A DNA stretch of 64,000 nucleotides. Source: Seminavis robusta. Taxonomy: Eukaryota; Bacillariophyta; Bacillariophyceae; Naviculales; Naviculaceae. Positions 20,791 to 35,400 of this stretch are shown piece after piece. Position 1 is the stretch's first letter, and each line of letters starts with the position of its first letter. Location of the stretch: positions 1 through 64,000 of the forward strand of contig CAICTM010000290.1 of NCBI GenBank assembly GCA_903772945.1. The letters run 5' to 3'. A program made the position numbers and the translations under genes. Under the pieces are notes generated by a model that was given only the letters and a program-made list of their open reading frames with translations, searched no databases and was not told where the DNA came from.

Positions 20791-23700
20791 CCGACCTATC
20801 CCCAAGAAGAATCCTAGCGACCTCTGTGCGAACATTCTACAAACCAAGGCACAGCATCATGAGTTTGATGATAATCCCCACTCTACTGCTGCTAGTGTTC
20901 CTGGCGACTCCCGTGGGCAGTGCCTCGAGCAAACAGCTCGTGGCGGTGGATGAATACGAATGCCATCCGTCGGGAATCACCGAGTTGTCTAGGAATTTCA
21001 TTCTGACCATTGTGGAAGACGACTTATCCTGGATTCTAGACGACGAAGAGGAAGAACTGGTCAATGACCTGCTGGACGCATTCCGAGATACCTACAATGA
21101 ACAGAGCTTTCAATCCTGTGATATTCCTCATTTTCGAACCATTCAATCCATTACCATGGATAGCATCCAAGACGATACGGGTAGGGAGCGGATCCATCTT
21201 GACCATGACGGTGTCGGCCGAATGCTACAACTGTACCACCTCCTCCGAGCCGCTCTTTCCGAGCCATGTCCTAGCCAACTTTAGTAGTTCTTTGCACCAC
21301 CAACCAGTACAGCAACAGCAGCCTTGCCAACGACGATACCGCCACAACGACGAGTCCAGTGGCAGCCGACAAGCAACTATCCTCCTCTCCTTCCTGTGTG
21401 TGTCCCATCGGAGCAACACCCAATTCCAATCGTCTCTCGCTCAAGGAGTTTCTTCCCATTTTGAACGACGCATGGAGGAATGTCACCGCTCCCTGGAGTG
21501 TCACACTGACGGTACAAACCATCACCGAGTTACAAATCATTCCCTGTTCCCAAGAACAACTGAGCTTTACATCCTTTGCCTATGTTAATGTCAATGTGGC
21601 CAACAACGCCGTGCCATCTGCAAAGGAAGTCAGAGCACTCGAGGATACCTTTATTCGAACCTACAATCAACTGAGTTTCCTTTCCTGTGACCCCTACTTT
21701 CGAACGGTGGTCAGTGCCACTTTGGACCTGGAGTTTGAAGACCGAAAGCCAAAAGGTTCCTCTGCACGATGGTTGCAGCAGCAGGGGTCGAATGGGACCT
21801 TTTTCACAAACATGACTGCAACCACCACCAGTCCGTCATCAGCACCGTCCCTAGCTCCCACAGATATTCGGTCTGAGGTGGGGAATGCCGCATTTACTGT
21901 GACTGGCCAATGCCGAAATTGTCCTGTTACCGATACTGGTAGCTTCAACCTCTTTGATGATGCCTTTCGTAGGAGGGCAAGAGCGCTGCTAGATGACAGG
22001 GGCCAAATCCTATCACCATATCGTTTTGGAGATAGCAAAAGGCAAAAAAGGGATTTGGCTGCTAGAATGAAGGGAAAGCAGTCGTTGCTGGAGTTTGACA
22101 GCATGATGCAGGGCAACCGGTGGCTGCAACAGAACGATATCTGCATTTGTCCCACCGAAACTGAAGAGATCACTGAGGAGGCAGAGGAAGCTCCCACCCT
22201 CTCGCAGACTGACTTTCTTGACTCCTACAACGTGGAATTGGAGGAGTTACAAGAAGCCGGGGTAGTGGAAGCTGTGGAAGTGGCAGAGAACGTTGAAGAA
22301 GGACAAAAAGTGACTGTGGAACTAGTTTGCTGAGCTTCAAATCGGCAGTGTTCTCGGACCTCCGCGTCAATATTACTTCTTTCACCATTGAAGAGGCCAG
22401 ATCCCTTGAGCGGAGTTTCCAAGATTCCTACAACAGGCTTTCTTATGTGACATGTGATGGTCATTTCAGGAGCGTAGCAAAAGTGGAACTGCAGGTCATC
22501 CCAACAGCCAGCACTCCAGTGATTGATCTTGTGGGAGCTGCCCGAAGATTGGAGGATGTCTTGCTAGAAAGAGATCTACAACAGGCTATCATAACAAACA
22601 GCTCTAGTGGCTTCAATGGCACCAACAGCACCATGAATTCTACAGGGACAGTAGCACCCCAACGAGCTCAGCAAGAGATCGTCTCCACATTATTCTCTGT
22701 CACAGGTACATGCAGAGACTGTCCAGTCACAGACACTGGCACATTCAACCTCTTTGATGATGCTTTCCGAAGGCGAAGAAACCTGGTTGCAAGGAAGAAT
22801 GGGCATCCGATATCATCATCAATTTACCCAGAATTGTTCAGGAAACTTCAGCAGCAACAGCAACAACAAGTTGGCACCACTGATTCTTGTATTTGCCCTG
22901 CTGGGGAAGAGCCGCAGATTGGTTCAGGACCCACAACAGAAAACTTTGAAGTGGCATTCAATGATGAAATCGAAGGCCTGGAGGATGATGGCGAAGCAGA
23001 ATCAGTGCAGACCACGGCTGGAAATGTCGTGGAAGGACAACCAGTCCTCTGTGATGGAGAACTTGTGCAATTCAAGTCCTTTGTATATGCTGATATCGGT
23101 GTAGATCCGTCAACACTTCCGAACAGCACCATTGAGACATTGGAGAAAGTGTTTGAGGAAACCTACAACAGTGTGTCATTTGAGGCATGTGATGAGTTCT
23201 TTCAGGGTTGTAGTCCAAGGTGGGTACTGGTGGTCTCCAACAAATATCAGGCCGAAGATTGCAGAAGTGGAAATGAACAGATTCTCGGAAATTCCACAGA
23301 TTCATCCAACTCGACTAGAAACGAAGGAAGAGTGCTGTTTGAGGTTACTGGGAGATGCAGAAACTGCCCCGTTACTGATACGGGGAGCTTCTCGTTGTTC
23401 GATGATGCATTCCGCCGTTCTCTTATGCAAAAAGATGAAATCCCTCTTCTTAAGGCCCGTGATCCCTTTTTGCAATTTCGTGTTCCGTCAAGGGGGGGCA
23501 GACACCTTCAGCAGGCTCTTGACGTGTGTTTGTGTCCAATTGGGAAAGATCCAGGAGAAGAGCAGAACACTAGCAGATCGGCTGTCTTTCTCACAGAGTA
23601 CAACACGGCACTTGTCCAAGCACAAGAGGAACAAGCCAGGCCGCAGAATGATGCTGCTGGTTTGACCATTCCTAAACAGCTGCTCCATTGCACCATACAT

Positions 23701-24879
23701 TATCATTCCTGTCATTGAGATTGAGGAGGTTCTGGAAGATCCCATCAATGCAACCACTCCAGCACCCTCTGTGGTTTCTCCTCCCACAACTATACCAACT
23801 GTATCGCCACCATTGGGGCCAACACCCAACGTGGCCACGGTTAGTGTCAATGTCACAGCAGTCCCAAATACACCTCTCCCAACATCGCCACCAACAGACC
23901 AACCAACAGAAGAACCAACCCCAGCACCAACCCGGAACAACAGATGAGCAACACCATCACCAACAGAAGAACCAACTGTGGTTCCAACTGTTGCACCAAC
24001 AGCTGTTCCAACTGGCCAGCCCAGCCAGTTGCTGCTTGGACAAACTACACCCATACCCTCCCTCCAACCAACATCCATGCCAACAGTTGTACCAAGCTCC
24101 AGCCCCTCCACATCCCCATCTCCAATGCCCACGTTTGCGCCAACACACATCCCCACTAGCCAGCCATCATTCGATCCAACCCAAACGCCCACAGGCATCC
24201 CATCCTTCTCTCCCACTGCCATGCCAACATGCACTGAGCCACTTCAAAACATGGATGCCACGATGATAGTAACACTTACAGGAGACAGTTCTGCCAAAGA
24301 TAATGTCTACTTTGCCGATGCCTTCTTGAACGCGTCACAGTCAGTCGAATCCACATGTTCGGTGGAAGTGCTGGCTGTCACTGTCCAAAGCAGGACTTCA
24401 CAACGACGTCGCCTCCAGGGAACAGCTGCGAGTGAGGATTTGGTGTTCCTGGCAAGTGCTGACCTAGTATCCCTGGCTGCATTCTACAGCACTGATTTTG
24501 TCGGGCCTCTGTCTGATGCATTCAATGCCATCCTCCAGAATGCCAATATAGTGGCATTGATTCAAGGCTCTTCACTTAGCCCATCATCCTCTCCAAGTTT
24601 AACGCCTTCCAATAATCCTTCCGGGTCCCCAAGTGTTATCCCTTCCCTTTCACCCTCCACTGACCCTAGCCCAGTCCCATCACTTGTGCCCAGCACCCAG
24701 CCCAGCACCCTGCCCAGTTCCAGTCCTAGCCTCACGCTACCTTCCCAACTGCCATCCTCTGATCCTAGTCAGGCCCCAACATTGCAACCCAGTGTTGGGA
24801 GTCAAGCACCAAGCACAGCTCCAAGTGCTCTTCCCAGTGGGAGTCAAGCACCCAGCACAACTCCAAGTGCTCTTCCCAG

Positions 24880-26300
24880 TGGCAGCATAGCTCCAAGCAC
24901 AGCTCCAAGTGCTCTTCAAGCGGGAGTGAAGCCCCAAGTACAACTCCAAGTTCCCTCCCAAGCGGGAGTGAAGCCCAAGTCAGCTCCTAGCACCCTTCAA
25001 GTGGATTGCCTTCATCTAGCTCCCAACAGCAGTGATCCCAGTTCACCACAACAGCCAGGTTCCAAGCAATCAACCGAGTTCCAATCCCAGCACCTTTCCA
25101 GTTTCATTCCCAGCACCCAACCAAGTGCCATCCAAGTTCGCATGCCCTCCTACATTAAGTGCTCAGACCAAGTGGTGTGCCTAGTCACCACCCGGTTCCA
25201 AGCAATCACCCGAGTTCCAATCCCAGCACCTTTCCAGTTTCATTCCCAGCACCCAACCAAGTGCACACCAAGTTCTGCCCCGAGTGCTCCTCCTACATTA
25301 AGTGCTCAGCCAAGTGGTGTGCCTAGCTCCGGCCCCACCAACAGCCAGGTTCCAAGCAATCACCGAGTTCCAATCCCAATCCAGTTTCATTCCCAGCACC
25401 CAACCAAAGTGCTAGCACCCAAGTTCTGCCCCGAGTGCTCCTCCTACATTAAGTGCTCAGCCAAGTGGTGTGCCTAGCTCGGCCCCACCAACAGCCAGGT
25501 TCCAAGCAATCACCCGAGTTCCAATCCCAGCACCTTTCCCAGTCATCCCAGCACTTCCCAGTCAATCCCACACCCAACGTGCTACACCAAGTTCATGCCC
25601 CGAGTGCTCCTCCTACATTAAGGCTCAGCCAAGTGGTGTGCCTAGTCTCCGGCCCCACCAACAGGCCACAGCGTTGCCAAAATGCAAATCAACCGCGGAG
25701 TTCCAACAACCGTAGTCACCAATTCCCATTTCATTCCCAGCACCAACTGCAAGTGCCTACACGCAAGTTCTGCTGGGCGCCGAGTGCTCCTCCTACCATT
25801 AAGTGCTCAGCCAATTGTGTGCCTAGTCCGGCCACCAACAGCCAGGTTCCAAGTCAATCACCCAAGAGTTCCAATCCCGCACTTTGCCCGTTCATCTCCC
25901 AGTCACCCCAGTAGCTATCACCATTCTGCGGCCCCAATTAGGCTAGCCAAAGTGTGCACCTAGCATCCAAGGCCCCCCACAGAGTTGCCCCAAGTAAGCA
26001 CTGCTCAGGGGAGTTGTCCTAAGGTCCCTGGGAGTCACAAGAACAGGCAGTTCAAAAGTGTCAAGCAGGCAACCAGTTCCAACTCCTCCAGTCACCCACC
26101 AACCAAACCAGTGCACACAAGTTCTGCCCACGAGTTCCATACTATGCTAAGTGCTCAGCCAAGTGGTGTGCCTAGCTTTGGCCCCACGAACAGCCAGGTT
26201 CCCAGCTTCTATCCAAGTTTGGGCCCGAGCAAGTCACCTAGTGTCTCACCCAGCAGGGGCCCCAGCACATCACCCAGCACAGGACCTAGTACAGGACCCA
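24880..26300 (+). repeat. Degenerate tandem PSP repeat in G2
   Basis: A unit of about 145-180 bp carrying AAGTGCTCAGCCAAGTGG and a CCACCAACAGCCAGGTTCC-type stretch recurs with its AAGTGCTCAG landmark at about 25157, 25300, 25451, 25620, 25801 and 26149. Spacing varies and each copy carries different one-base gains or losses, so no frame stays open for long. After it, 26368-26520 returns to clean PS/GPS repeats. Confidence 0.8.
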
Positions 26301-26919
26301 GCAATAGCACCCAGTTAACAAGCACCAAAGCAAAGGACCCAGCACAGGACCTAGTACAGGACCCAGTTTGGCACCCAGTACAGGACCCAGCATAGCACCC
26401 AGTACAGCACCAAGCACAGGACCCAGTACAGAACCCAGCATAGCACCCAGCACGGGATCCAGTACAGGACCCAGCACAAGACCCAGCACGGCACCAAGCG
26501 TAGCATTCAGCACAACACCTGCTAGCATCTTTCCATCCCTGGTATCCTCTGTTACCTTTATTCCATCATCCTCTGGCACCGTTACCGTGAATCCATCATC
26601 CTTGGGTACCTTTATTCCATCCTTTTTTCACTCACACACCATAATTCCATCCTTTTCACACTCACACACCATCATTCCATCCTTTTCATCCACTGGTTCT
26701 GGAACTGGGTCTGGGTCTGTGCGTAGAGGGCTCCTCTTTGATGAGTACGAGACAGAGCTGCCTACATCAACGCCGTCAAGTGCTGATACTTCATCAAGCT
26801 TTGTTCCCTCTGTGAGTGGCGTTCCGTCGTTGTGGAGTGATGCCCCCTCTGTTATTCCCTTCATGGCACAGTCAGAGAGCGGTAATCTTCCCGAGGCGAC
26901 TCCAATTATATCCAGCAGG

Positions 26920-27345
26920 GCTGTACTGAAAACTGCCATCAACGACTGGGTGGACAACGGGGAATCAATTTTTGGGCCCATTGGAAGCTGGGATGTGGCT
27001 AGAGTCACGGACTTTAGTGGGCTTTTTCAGAAGAAGATTGGATTTGATGATGACATTTCTGCATGGACCACAAAACAGGTCACAGACATGGCTTTCATGT
27101 TTGAAGGGGCGTGCCTATTTAATCAAGATCTGAGTTCTTGGGACGTGTCGCGCGTTTCTTCCTTTCTCGGAATGTTTCAAAATGCTGGCAGTTTCAATCA
27201 AGACCTTTGTACTGGTTGGAGCACAAAAATCACTGCCACAAAGCAAGAACTTCAAGACATGTTTGATTCCGCCAAGAGTTGCCCCACACAAGCGGACCCC
27301 ACGCGGCAACGTGGCTATGTGTCTCCTTTGTGCTATGTCTGCCAA
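26920..27345 (+). repeat. G2 DUF285 array with Cys cap
   Basis: About four units (for example ISAWTTKQVTDMAFMF and LSSWDVSRVSSFLGMF) end in FNQDLCTGW and a Cys cap (SCPTQADP, PLCYVC). It is much shorter than the arrays of G1 and G3. Confidence 0.85.
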
Positions 27346-27381
27346 TCTCCGTTCTTACCTAAGACGCCAGGAATCACCTAA

Positions 27382-29457
27382 TTTGTGGACTCCCTCCCTC
27401 AAAATAGATAATCCTTTGTGCAAAGCGCTGTCGGAGTCACACATCCGTGGTCTTTCGCGCAATCTTTGTGCTCTGGTTTTCGCGGGCCATTAAGACCTTG
27501 CCGAAGACCACGAGCAAGCAGAAGCAGCCAACAAGAAGGAAGGGGGGGGACAACGGCTTTATAACGAGAATGAAGGGAAGATCCATGACGCCAGAAGCAC
27601 ATCACTCTAATGCGAATGCGTGGGAGAGCGATTCGACTTACTGGCCAGCCAGGAGACGCAGCGACTGTTACGTTTACCCTCCTCGACCTTGATCGTGGAC
27701 AAGCAGCGGAAAGCAGGATGGAATCAATACCTCGGCTGCCTGGCAGGGCTGTTGGTGCCGTCTGTCGATCGCGGTTCGATCCGACTACTGCACATCTAGA
27801 TTGGAAGACACGTTTACGAAAACACCGCGACGCTCGAATTGTTCCGTGTGTCCCTAAAAGGGGAGTAGTAGCGGGGAATGGATAAGGCTCGGGAGTAGCT
27901 CAAAGCAAAGGCTTCTGTGACAATGAGCAGTTAAGAGAGGGAGCGGGATCGACCTCCTTGGGAATGCTGTTGGGCATGAGTGAGCGAAAAACCTCCAGAT
28001 GGACGAATCTGGTTCTTGCTTCAAGGCAGCACAGTGCTTCCTTGCTGTGGCTGCCATCGTAATTCCTACTATTCTGGATCGAGCTACTACTAATAATAGG
28101 CAATGGCTTCTGACGACTAGTTCCTGTAGAACTAATGATGCAGCGTACGGTTCCTGTGCGGACCAAACTACCGGTAGCTACCGGCAGAGATGGTAAAAAG
28201 ATAGTAAAGGAGCGATGGGGGGCTAAGCTAGGCAGAGCGGTGGCGGTAGTGGGTAGCACAGGGAGAGCAGGGAGGATGGGGGCAGGGCAAAAGGAGGGTA
28301 GGGATGGTCGTTGCTCCGGCTCAAGGACGAAACCAGAGATCCTTTCTCTCTGCAGCCAAACGGTACCAGTGACTCTCGATGCAGCGACACACAGAATGAT
28401 GAATCCTCCATGCAGCCCGATCGAGGTCGTGTGAAAAAGCTGCACAGTGCGGTTTCCGAATAGATCGGTACAGCGATGAAGCCCGAAATTGAAATCGATT
28501 ACACCCACTGGTACTGATAGAATAGCTACGACTGTACTGGTAGCAGGCATTCAGAAAGCGAAATTCAAAACCGTGCTTAAAATCTGAATTTCTGTTTGAA
28601 GTATTTTCGGACCAAGACCGGTTCTTGTGGTTTCGGCGGGGGAACGGTCATGGCCTATCTATCTGTTGCATCAGATACCCATCGAGTGGTACAGGTACCA
28701 TTATCGTCTTTTCTAATCATGTCTATTCATGCCGACCCCGCATAACCCCTTGAATGAATAGCTATCGCTACTAGTAGGAGCAACACTTGTAGCAATAGCT
28801 CATCAGGGGCATATTCTTTCTTCAGGAAGAAGATCGAGTGCATCACCAACGACGATCGATTGCTCCAAGAGCAACAATTGGAAAGATCTCTCTCATAGGC
28901 ACAGCTTGGAGTTTCCAAACTCAAATATTAGCATCCCCAACAATCTTTTACGACAGAGAATTCCTTTCATCTGGCGCCTATCTAGCTACCGGTACCGTAG
29001 CGAGAGGAGGATTGTGCAGTCGACGCGCAACGGCAAAGATATTGTAAAGGACAACCGGAGAGAGAACCATTTCAAAATGTCAGGAGCAACCCAAGGTAAG
29101 ATCCACTCAATTGACTGACCTGACCTGACCGACCTTTGCTGATCGAAACAACGAGCCCTGAACCCGCCGATTACGCGATTTGATTCTGGAGTGGAGGAAC
29201 CACCAAGCGGACGCGGATGTATGTCCATTGGTGCGAACAGAGAATGGTTTGTTTGTTCTCTTTTTTGTTCTGCTCCATTTGCTCGAATCACTCTCGCCTG
29301 AAATCTCACACCTTCTCAATTGCCAACCTGCCTTGTTTCCAATTTGTCGCTACTTCCATCCGTCCCAACATCCACTTGTCTACCACCAAACTCGGCAGAC
29401 TCGATCGGCAACCCGTCCCGCCATCCAGCTAATGAACGACACCACACCCCAACCGTT
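27382..29457. other. Intergenic region upstream of G3
   Basis: No supported gene is seen. A minus frame at 27900-28550 has no domain or paralogue here and is probably chance. The possible first exon of G3 at 29077 is given separately. Confidence 0.45.
29077..29095 (+). other. Candidate first coding exon of G3
   Basis: ATGTCAGGAGCAACCCAAG is followed by a strong GTAAGA donor. Splicing to CTCGGCAG|AC at 29398/29399 (303-bp intron) joins in phase 1 and stays in the G3 frame through to MKRIDHE at 29458. That would add about 26 residues of cytosolic tail, like the extra exon in G2 and G4. It is inferred from splice signals alone. Confidence 0.4.
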
Positions 29458-32400
29458 ATGAAACGGATTGACCACGAGACAACGTGCAACATGAGGCACA
29501 CGATGCCTAAGATTCTGCGCCCACAGAGGAATCCTCGTCTAATGGGAGTATCCACCATCCTAGCTGTTCTCGTCGCAATGATTGGACCGAGTGTGTTGCT
29601 GATTCCGATGGGGGCCGAGGCTTCTGGCTTCATCTCCGTAGATGAATATGCCTGTGATATTCCAACCCTCAAGACATTGGAAGGCCGGACATTCCTTTTG
29701 ACGGTCCGGGAGGACGTGTCATGGATAATGAAAGACGAGGGTCTTCTAGAAGAGTTGGAGGACTCCTTCCTGGACACCTATAATCAGCATAGCTTCTTGT
29801 CCTGTGATCTGCCTAACTTTCGTACCCTCCAGTCGGTCCACATTGAAGATGTCTCGGAAGACAGGCAGAAAGGAGGATCCATCATTACCATGACCGCCAC
29901 GGGTGAGTGTCACAACTGTACCGACAGCCTTCCCTTGTTCCCGTCGCACAATCCAGGCAATGACACGGCAACCATCCATAATTCCACTGCCACTACACCA
30001 GGCCTTGCCACGGCGGAAGCAGCGGTCGACATTAATACCGTCGAAATCTTGGCTACGCGACAGATCCTCCCCAGCTCCTGTGTCTGTCCAGCCGGTTCCG
30101 AACCTGACCCCAATCTCTTGTCGCTCCCCGAATTTCTTCCGGTGCTGAACGAGAATTGGCTTGTCGTGGCTCCCCAAAAGACCATCACAGCGGCAAGATT
30201 GGTGGAACTACAAACGGTGGCATGCGGGGGAGAAGTTAGGAGCTTTACGTCGTTTGCTTATGTCAACGTCAATGTGGCCAAGAATGCTCAACCCACTGCT
30301 GCGGAACGACAAGCCTTGGAAGAGTCATTCATCGAAACGTACAACAGGTTGAGCTTTGCCACTTGCGATCCCTACTTTCGGGCCATTAATTCGGCCAAGT
30401 TGGAGCTCGAGGTGGATGATGACGACGACGAATCTGCGGGAAACCAGCGCTTCCTGCAGGAGAGTACTGCAGATGGCAACTCCACAATGAATGAGACTTT
30501 GCTCCCGAGCAATCAATCGACCTCGGAACCGTCAATGTCACCATCGCAGGCTCCAACAGGAACCCGAGCTGAACGAGGGAATGCTGTCTTTTCTGTGACA
30601 GGGCAGTGTAGGAATTGCCCTGTCACCGATACGGGAAGCTTTACCCTCTTTGATGATACCTTTCGGCGTCGACTTCTAGAACAAGGCATGGAGCACATAG
30701 CACCATCTTCTGCTACTACAAAGTATGAGCAAGTCAAGGCGATGTTCCAAGACACTAGCATCCTTTCAGTTCTCCAGCGCAGGATGCTGCAAGAAGATCA
30801 AGCATGCGTCTGTCCCACAGATGCGGTGGACAGCGCGGGAGACGACGAGGAAACTCCCAGTCCTGCTCTCACCCAAGATGAATTTTTGGAATCCTACAAC
30901 ACAGAACTAGTGGAGCTCCAAGAGGACGGTACTATTGAAGTTGTGGAGTCAGCCCAAGAAGTTGAAGAAGGGCAGAGTGTTGAATGTGGTGCCAGTGTCC
31001 AGTACTTCAAGTCTGTGGTGTTTTCCGATCTGAGGGTCAACATAACATCGTTCACAAGACAGGAAGCACGGCGTCTCGAGAACATTTTTCAAGAATCTTA
31101 CAACAGGCTCGCATATGTCACCTGTGATGGGCTGTTTCGCACAGTGGCCAATGTAGAACTGCAGGTCGCACCAACAGATGGTATCGATGTGGCTGGCCGT
31201 CGCTTGGAGGATGTCTTGATGGAGCGTGAACTGCAGAATGGTCTTTCAAGCGGCAACAACACAAATAGCAGCAATGCTACTGGTTCAATCAACGCAACCC
31301 TTCCACCTCAGCAAAACCGAAGAACACGAGAGATTGTCCCTACCTTATTTGCCATCACTGGGACATGCCGAGTAAGTGAGATTGCTTTTCTAGTATCAAC
31401 CAGATGTCTTTTTGCTGCTCACCAGTGTCCCTCTAATCTGAGTAGGACTGCCCGGTCACTGACACAGGAACCTTCAACTTGTTTGATGATGCATTTCGTA
31501 GAAGGAGGACTTTGCTGAAAGAAAGGAAATTGGCTCTTGGAGATTGGAACTTCATGAAAAGGAGGAGTTTGCAGGAGAGTCAAGACACGACATGCATATG
31601 CCCGGCTGGAGAAGAGCCAATTGTAGGTTCAGGGCCGAGCTCTGAGGAGTTTGAGGTTGATTTGGCTGATGAGATTGCTGTATTGGAAAAGGAAGGAGAA
31701 GCAGAATCCGTTCTGAACCCAGCTGAAAACATTGTGGAGGGTCAACCAGTGCTATGCGAGGGAGAAATAAGGCAGTTCAAATCCTTTGTGTGGGCTGATC
31801 TTGGCATCGACCCGTCACAGCTACCAAACAGAACCATTCAAACATTGGAGAAAGTGTTCGAAGACACCTACAACAGCTTGTCCTTTGAGGAATGTGATGA
31901 GTTCTTCCGTGTAGTATCCAATGTTGGCATTGTTGTGACTGAGAAACTTTCAAGCCGCAGGCTCCAAGGAATGGACACCACAAACACCTCAGCAACCAAT
32001 GACACATTCTCCAATTCCTCTGGCAACAGCCTAGGACAAACCAGGGTGCTGTTCGAAGTTACTGGAAGGTGTAGGAACTGCCCTGTGACAGATGCAGGCA
32101 GCTTTAGATTGTTTGATGATGGATTCAGGAGAGAGCTCCGCGAGACTGATGAATTTCCTATTCAGACGGATAGTCTCACCGCGAGGGCTTATTCCTACAG
32201 GGCCTCCAGTCGGCATCTTCAGCAAGCTCTTGATGTCTGCTTGTGTCCCATTGTAACTGGGCAAGTTTCAGAAGAGAATGCGACAAAAGCAGAAGATTTT
32301 TTGGGCAGCTTCAACTCCAACCTTGCCAAGGCCCAAGCAGCTGAAGCTGAAACAGGACAGACTGATGGGGGGGGAAGCAACACAACTGAAGCTCCTTTGA

Positions 32401-35400
32401 TACGAATTCCAGTTTTTGTTGTTGAAGAAGTGGCGGACCCTGACAATTTTACGTTGCCAACAGCAGCACCTACTGTAGAAGTGCACCCAGAGAGCACACA
32501 AGCACCTATTGTGGCAACACCATCCACCCCAGCTCAAAATGCAACGACCCAGAATGCAACAAAAACTCCTACTGCTAGCCCCGCAAAGTTCCAAAATGCA
32601 ACGTTGCCGCCTACTCCCAGTCCTACCGAGACCACAAATGCTACTTCTGCTCCTGTCACTGCCAAACCCACAGAAGCTAGCACAACCAGTCGAACAGATT
32701 TTTCAACCGCACAACCGACAGATGAGCCAACCGAGGAACCGACAAACGAGCCAACCGAGGAACCCACGGATGAACCAACTCAACAACCAACAGATGATCC
32801 AACTCAACAACCAACAGATGAGCCAACGTTAAGTCCCACCTCCACGCCATCTTCCCAACCTAGCTCAGAGCCCACAGCATCTCCCAGCCAATACGTAACT
32901 ACATCCCCGTCTTCAAATCCATCCAAAGGTCCCTCAGTTCATCCAAGCATGCAGCCTACAGAGGTCACAGAAACCCCACAGCCATCAAAAGGACCCACAA
33001 TAGCTACTGCTGCACGGACTCCTGCGCCCAGGCCCGATCCAACCTTACAACCGACCAATCCACCCAGTGAGGGGCCAACATCGGATCTACCATCAACCCA
33101 ACCTTCCCAGCTCCCTTGCAATGGTCCATCCGCAAAGCCATCTCTTGACCCATCTGAAGGACCTACCAGCAGCCCATCTGCCAGCCCTTCCAAGTTCCCC
33201 ACCCCTAATCCTACAGTGGCACCCACCTCAACAGTTTGCAATGATGAACTTTTGAGTATTACTGCAGGGCTGTCACTTACTGTATCTGGGGAGTCAGCTT
33301 CTCAGGATAATGCATACTTTGCCAGTGCTCTAGTATCGGCCAGTCAATCCATGAAATTGACTGGATGCATGCCTCAAATAGTAGCAGCCAGCGTCACTAA
33401 CAGGGTTGCAACACGCCGTCGACTGCAGGGAGGCACAACTGGTTTGGAAGTGATTGACCTTAGTCTGAGCACTCGACAAGCAACATCTGGAGATATCTAC
33501 AATTCTGGATACATGGGATCTCTTGTTGATGCAACCAATAGTATTCTCCAGAAAGATGGAATCTCAGTATTGAAGGCACAAGAACCAACAACAAGCCCTT
33601 CGATGTCGCCAAGCTCCTCAGCTTTACCCTCAAACCCACCATCGGGTGAGCTCAGCACCTCTATGTTACCTTCCCACGAACCATCTAGGTTGCCAAGTCT
33701 CACTCCCAGCAGTAGTCCAACTGGTGCCCCTACAACCAGTCAGGCACCCAGCAACGAACCAAGCCTATTGCCATCACATAGTGCGTCACCCAGCGCCAGT
33801 CCTAGCATCAGTGCTGCTCCTACCACTGACAGTTTTATGCCATCAACCAGCAAAGCACCCAGTTCATTGCCAAGTACTTCCCCCAGTACCAGACCTAGTG
33901 AGGTACCATCAGTCAGTGTGAGCCCAAGTACCGAGCCATCAACTGAGCCATCATTTGTCCCCAGCGCCAGTCCAAGTAGTCGGCCAACCGGAAGCCCCAT
34001 ACCAAGCAATGCGCCTAGCACAAACCCAAGCACAAGTCAAGCACCAAGTTCATCTCCCACTGCTGATCCAAGCACATCACCATCAGACAGCACCCAACCC
34101 AGTAACGTACCCAGTTCTAGCCCCAGCAGGAGCCAGGTGCCCACGACAGACCCAAGTGCTAGCCCCAGCATTATCCCCAGTGCTTCTCCAAGCAACAGTC
34201 CAACAGCTAGTGTTCATCCCAGTGGTCTTCCCAGCTTAAGTCCCAGTAATAGCCAAATGCCCAGTGCAGTTCCTACTTCTGAACCAAACAGTTCTCCCAG
34301 TTCTTCCCCAAGTGGTCCTCCCACGTCAAGTTCTCATCCCAGTGGATTTCCCAGCTTAAGTGCCACCTCCAGTCAGTTGCCAAGCAGTTCACCAAGTACC
34401 AGCCGCAGCAGTTCTCCCAGCTCAACTCCGAGTGAATCACCCACTGGAAGTTCTCAGCCCAGCATGCAGCCCAGCTCAAGCCCAAGTGTTAGCCTGCCAC
34501 CAAGTGAAAGTCCAAGCACCAACCCAAGCAGCTCTCCCAGTACAATACCAAGTGATTCTCCAACAGCAAGTCTTCATCCAAGCGGTCTTCCAAGTTTCAG
34601 CCCCAGCACCAGCCTGAACCCAAGTAGTATCCCCAGTGCCAAACCAAGTAGTCCCCCCAGTACAACCCCAAGTGAACCACCCACAGCAAGTCCTAAACCC
34701 AGTGGTCTACCCAGCTTTGGACCAACCTCCAGCCAGGGACCAAGCAGTTTCCCCAGTGTTACCCCAAGCAGTTCTCCTAGCGTGGCACCAAGTTCCTTGC
34801 CCAGCAACTTACCAAGCAAGCCGCCAAGTGTAGCACCAAGTTCCTTGCCAAGCGACAGTCCCAGTACCACCCCAAGTTCTATCCCAAGTGATTCTCCGAC
34901 AGGTAGTACTNNNNCAAGTTTTGGCCCAAGCACAAGCAAGGCGCCCAGTGACAGTCCCAGTTCCAGCCCAAGTGTGTCACCCAGCATAGCACCGAGTTCC
35001 TTGCCCAGCAACTTACCCAGCAAATCCCCTAGTGTAGCACCAAGTTCCTTGCCAAGCGACAGTCCCAGTACCACCCCAAGTTCTATCCCAAGTGATTCTC
35101 CGACAGGTAGTACTCAACCAAGTGGACTGCCAAGTTTTGGCCCCAGTGCAAGCCAGGCGCCCAGTGACAGTCCAAGTTACAGCCCAAGTGTGTCACCCAG
35201 TGCCATTCCAAGTTCCTTTCCTAGCAGATCTCCAAGTGAATCCCCAAGCAAAACACCAACCGGCAGTCCCAGTGGCAGTCCAAGCATGTTTCCCAGTTCT
35301 AGTCCAAGTATTGCGATTGACAACAATGCTGAGCTGCAGACAGAAATCGATACTTGGATCAACACTGGAACTTCTCAGTATGGGCACATTTCCACTTGGG

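Larger units (their letters stand above)
20388..27381 (+). pseudogene. G2: frame-disrupted paralogue of G4 (Cys-module/PSP/DUF285)
   Basis: The ATG at 20388 begins a cytosolic exon carrying NLLGTMKH, as in G4. It splices (intron 20668-20790) in phase 1 to a signal-anchor exon (about residues 120-140), then the same Cys-rich modules, PSP and globular domain as G4. Relative to G4 it has a 2-base loss near 21178, a shift near 21290, a lost A near 22312 (GTGACTGTGG versus GTGAACTGTGG), several compensating 1-base gains at 23205-23280, a shift near 23690, and many more at 23930 and 24880-26300. A final frame (26368-27381) gives PSP and about four DUF285 units with a Cys cap. The breaks in non-repetitive sequence argue for a pseudogene; a poorly polished assembly of a live gene is the alternative. 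Confidence 0.6.

Noticed and set aside
27765-27800. GGTTCGATCC, a T-loop-like string
   Set aside because: No flanking cloverleaf stems.
27900-28550. 216-codon minus-strand frame
   Set aside because: Pro/Leu/Ser-rich with no domain, no paralogue in the window and no splice context. Probably chance.
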